DNA of 64,000 nucleotides from Raskinella chloraquaticus (SeqCode). GTDB taxonomy: Bacteria; Pseudomonadota; Alphaproteobacteria; Rhizobiales; UBA4765. A program made the translations under genes and the position numbers. The notes under the pieces were generated by a model. It saw nothing but the letters and a program-made list of their open reading frames with translations, made no database searches and had not been told where the DNA came from. Where the stretch lies: NCBI GenBank assembly GCA_002365175.1, contig DEZK01000004.1, forward strand, positions 1-64,000. The letters run 5' to 3'. Below, piece by piece: positions 61,762 through 64,000 of this stretch (its first letter is position 1; each line of letters begins with the position of its first letter).

Positions 61762-62763
61762 TCAGCGCCGCAGCGATATCTCATTTGCGTTCTTTACCTC
61801 GCGCACCTTGATATCAGCCTGCGCCCGCTCGGTCGGTGTCAATTTCGACAGCTCGATATCAAGTGTCGGGTCCGCCAGCCCCTCATCGCGCGCCAGCATA
61901 TGCAGCATCGCACCCTCGATAACGTTGAGGGGAACGCCACGCCCGAGGAAATAGAGGCGTGCCAGTCGATTGCGGGCGATAGGGTTACCATGACCGGCCG
62001 CCCGCTGTAACCATCCGGCTGCCGCCGTTTCGTCAGCCCGGATGCCTTCGCCACGAAACAGGCGGATGGCATAATCAATCTGCGCTTCGACCAATCCCTC
62101 TTGCGCAGCCAGACGGAGAAGCTCATTGGCTTCCACCGCATTGGGTGGACCCCCCTCGCCGCTGATCAGCATCTGCGCCAGGGCATAGCGCGCATCGCTG
62201 TTTCCCGCTTCCGCTGCCTGGCGGAACGCTTTGGCGGCTGCGGAAAAATCAGGCGCCCCGTTGATCCCTTCAAGCTCCAGCAGGCCAAGGTTATAGGCTG
62301 CTTCGACATGGCCGGCGCCGGATGCCTGCTTGAACAAATTGTATGATTTCTGGCGATCACGCTTGACCCCGCTACCCCGCAGATGCAGCAGCGCCAGCGC
62401 GAACCGGGCCTCCCGATCTCCCCGCGCCGCGGCAAGCGCGTACCAGTCACCCGCCTTGCTGAAGTCCTGAGGCACGGCGAACCCTTGGGAATAGAGCTCA
62501 CCCAGCAGCGTCATCGCTGCCCGGTCACCCTCACCGGCCTTGACGGTTGCAAGGTGAAAGGCGGTGAGAAAGCGCCCGCGCTGGTAGGCGGCGAACGCAT
62601 CATCGCTCGGGCCATCGGGTGCGGACGAATTCACTTCGACAGACGAGACACGGGGACGAAACGACGGCACCGGTCGCGATGTGTCCTCGGCAGCGTGAAG
62701 CGTGGAGGTGATGATGGTGGCGCATGCGCAGATCACCAGCATCGGGTAATTTTTCATGCTCAT
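61762..62763 (-). CDS. Sel1/tetratricopeptide-repeat exported protein
   Basis: 333 residues with an N-terminal signal (about 1-25). At least five Sel1-like repeats run from about 55 to 290, for example AMTLLGELYSQGFAVPQDF, ARFALALLHLRGSGVKRD and AAYNLGLLELEG. These repeats form a solenoid for protein contacts. Starts at 62763 (overlapping the ThiE-like stop as TGATG) and 62757 are both possible. Function is unknown; similar proteins occur in envelope stress and exopolysaccharide control. Confidence 0.86.
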   Translation of the reverse strand: MSMKNYPMLVICACATIITSTLHAAEDTSRPVPSFRPRVSSVEVNSSAPDGPSDDAFAAYQRGRFLTAFHLATVKAGEGDRAAMTLLGELYSQGFAVPQDFSKAGDWYALAAARGDREARFALALLHLRGSGVKRDRQKSYNLFKQASGAGHVEAAYNLGLLELEGINGAPDFSAAAKAFRQAAEAGNSDARYALAQMLISGEGGPPNAVEANELLRLAAQEGLVEAQIDYAIRLFRGEGIRADETAAAGWLQRAAGHGNPIARNRLARLYFLGRGVPLNVIEGAMLHMLARDEGLADPTLDIELSKLTPTERAQADIKVREVKNANEISLRR

Positions 62764-63413
62764 CACCCTGCAAATGCCGCGTCGATAGCGCTCTGGGCTG
62801 CACGGATGTCATCGCCGCTGCGCCAGATCCGTGGACCCAGCGCGATAAAATCCGCTCCCGCCCGCGCCAGCCCGCCGACACTCGCCAGATCAGGCGCACA
62901 TATCACGCACGGGGCGACGAACAGGCTCTGCCACCATTCGGCACGCTCCAGCAGCATGTCAGGATCATTGGCTTGCGGGTTGTCAGGGTGACCGAAGAAA
63001 ACGTAATCAGCCCCCGCTTCACCCGCCTCCATCGCCGCATGGCGTGTCGGCAGGTTGGCAGCGCCGACGATAAGGCCCGGTGACAGCGCCGCGATCACCT
63101 CTTCGAGCGCCGTGATATCGCCATCGCTGTGGAAGCCATCAGCGCCGAAACGTTGTACCAGACGCGCATCCCCGCGCAGAATAACGGCGACATCGCGTTT
63201 CTGCACCAGTTCGACGAACGGCCTTGCCAGCGCAGCGAACGCCTTGCCTTCGACCGCCGGTTCGGCGATGAGCACGCTGGCGACATCTCCCGCCGTCAGT
63301 GCTGCCGCCAGATGCTCAAGGCCCTCGCTTGCTGTGAGGGACGCAACCAGAAAGAGCCGCGTGCGGAGCCGGACAATCTCGCCCTCATCCCGGTTTTTCT
63401 TCGATTTAGTCAT
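62763..63413 (-). CDS. Thiamine-phosphate synthase-like protein (ThiE/TenI family)
   Basis: 216 residues of a TIM-barrel fold. Matches include RLFLVASLTASEGLEHLAAALTAGDVASVLI, GADGFHSDGD, the loop VGAANLPTRHAAMEAGEAGADYVFFG and ADFIALGPRIW. ThiE joins hydroxymethylpyrimidine-PP and thiazole-P to form thiamine phosphate. Some residues in the phosphate-binding loops differ from canonical ThiE (for example no SxxG-type HGxxE motif is evident), so it may be a TenI-like paralogue. No TPP riboswitch is seen upstream. It is followed by the Sel1-repeat gene. Confidence 0.78.
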   Translation of the reverse strand: MTKSKKNRDEGEIVRLRTRLFLVASLTASEGLEHLAAALTAGDVASVLIAEPAVEGKAFAALARPFVELVQKRDVAVILRGDARLVQRFGADGFHSDGDITALEEVIAALSPGLIVGAANLPTRHAAMEAGEAGADYVFFGHPDNPQANDPDMLLERAEWWQSLFVAPCVICAPDLASVGGLARAGADFIALGPRIWRSGDDIRAAQSAIDAAFAG

Positions 63414-63598
63414 AAGCTGTCCATCATCCTGCGGCTGCAGCGCATCAGTGAGCGATCACAAGCCCGACCATATCCGCATGACGATTTGCGGCAACATTAC
63501 GGTATCTGCTCAAGCAAATGGCTGCATATCATTCATGCACATTGTGACGGCGCGCTCCAGCGCTTAGGATCACCCCTGAAGAATACGGAGGAACAACC
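63414..63598. other. Divergent intergenic region, ThiE-like / acyl-CoA ligase
   Basis: 185 bases between the two divergent starts. It contains the ribosome-binding site CGGAGGAA about seven bases before the ligase ATG. No riboswitch or paired operator was recognised. Confidence 0.4.
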
Positions 63599-64000
63599 AT
63601 GTCTGCGGCTGCCTATGATCGTGACCTAGACAAGAACGCTGCGAATTTCCAGCCTTTAACGCCGCTGACCTTCCTGGCCCGCTCGGCCCTCACCTTCCCC
63701 GACCACACCGCCATACTCCATGGCCGGCAGGCCATCACCTATCGCGATTTCTACGCCCGCTCCAGGCGCCTCGCCAGCGCATTGGCCCGGCGCGGCATCA
63801 AGCGGGGCGATACGGTCTCTGTCATGCTTGCCAATACGCCGCCCATGCTGGAGGCTCATTACGGCGTGCCGATGACACGCGGCGTGTTGAACACACTCAA
63901 CACGCGGCTTGATGCGGCCATTCTCGCCTTCACGCTTGATCACGCCGAAACCAAAGTCATCATCACCGATCTTGAATTTTCGAAGGTGATGAAGGAGGCC
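63599..64000 (+). CDS. Acyl-CoA ligase (AMP-dependent), 5' part only
   Basis: 134 codons are present before the window ends, with GGAGGAA in front of the ATG. The translated start (MSAAAYDRDLDKNAANFQPL...) and HGRQAITYRDFYARSRRLAS, GIKRGDTVSVMLANTPPMLEAHY and GVLNTLNTRLDAAILAFTL are the classical N-terminal part of medium/long-chain fatty acyl-CoA synthetases of the ANL superfamily. It activates a carboxylic acid with ATP and CoA. Substrate cannot be judged without the C-terminal two-thirds. Confidence 0.88.
   Translation, partial: MSAAAYDRDLDKNAANFQPLTPLTFLARSALTFPDHTAILHGRQAITYRDFYARSRRLASALARRGIKRGDTVSVMLANTPPMLEAHYGVPMTRGVLNTLNTRLDAAILAFTLDHAETKVIITDLEFSKVMKEA

Noticed and set aside
63414..63598. 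TPP riboswitch upstream of the ThiE-like gene
   Set aside because: The CUGAGA and ACCxxxUxAxCCUGAUCUGG-type conserved segments are not present on either strand.
1..64000. CRISPR arrays, insertion sequences, prophage or integrative elements
   Set aside because: No regularly spaced direct repeats, transposase, integrase or phage structural genes were found. The tRNA-Ser and tRNA-Glu genes are not flanked by an obvious partial 3' copy.

Overview
The window is a GC-rich chromosomal segment of an alphaproteobacterium, most likely of the order Hyphomicrobiales (Rhizobiales). The case rests on gene content and order: serC-serA-(EamA)-purA beside a sigma-32 rpoH; the run ybgC-tolQ-tolR-tolA-tolB-pal-cpoB-tilS-ftsH-glmM; ruvC-ruvA-ruvB just upstream of ybgC; zapA, a 6S RNA and ygfA close together; and the alphaproteobacterial families TrcR (DUF1013), RcdA (DUF1465), DUF1192 and DUF4164. 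The genus cannot be fixed from the sequence alone. Almost everything looks like core chromosome. There is no insertion sequence, phage module or CRISPR array.

Layout. 1-4.1 kb: tRNA-Ser(CGA), a YddA-type ABC exporter, a MaoC hydratase, a secreted cupredoxin with a DUF4142 protein, and tRNA-Glu(CTC). 4.2-15.9 kb: an HU-like protein, RluD-family pseudouridine synthase, rpoH, a proline-rich single-span membrane protein, purA, two EamA permeases, serA, serC and an outer-membrane beta-barrel gene with a cluster of CtrA-like TTAA boxes upstream. 16-31.5 kb: a long minus-strand block for cell-wall precursor synthesis (glmM), proteolysis (ftsH), tRNA modification (tilS), the Tol-Pal envelope system, Holliday-junction processing (ruvCAB), a YebC regulator, a YmdB-type phosphodiesterase, 5-formyl-THF cyclo-ligase and 6S RNA. 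31.7-34.5 kb: a chemoreceptor and an FkbM methyltransferase lying between 6S RNA and zapA. 34.5-40.7 kb: zapA/DUF4164, then tkt-gap-pgk-fba for central carbon flow. 40.8-45.2 kb: a soluble globin-like chemoreceptor divergent from a propionyl-CoA synthetase gene, and an SDR. 45.2-50.4 kb: trcR, a quinone oxidoreductase, DUF1192, a candidate small RNA with a CtrA-like box, rcdA, L31 and an ABC exporter. 50.4-58.2 kb: a seven-gene minus-strand operon joining a MaoC/HTD2-type hydratase and a CaiB/BaiF CoA-transferase to a complete Dpp/Opp-type ABC importer, divergent from a carboxymuconolactone-decarboxylase-like gene. 58.2-64 kb: GNAT acetyltransferase, a non-flagellar MotA/MotB-like pair, inositol monophosphatase, a Sel1-repeat protein, a ThiE-like protein and the 5' end of an acyl-CoA ligase gene.

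How the parts fit. Tol-Pal, ftsH, glmM, zapA, rcdA and trcR serve envelope growth and the cell cycle, and two TTAA-N7-TTAA sites suggest CtrA input into the same region. The least explained parts are the transporter/CoA-transferase/hydratase operon, the globin-like receptor whose presumed haem-ligand position is Asn, the predicted sRNA before rcdA, and the MotA/MotB-like pair without flagellar genes. I found no strong evidence for a wholly new defence or mobile system.
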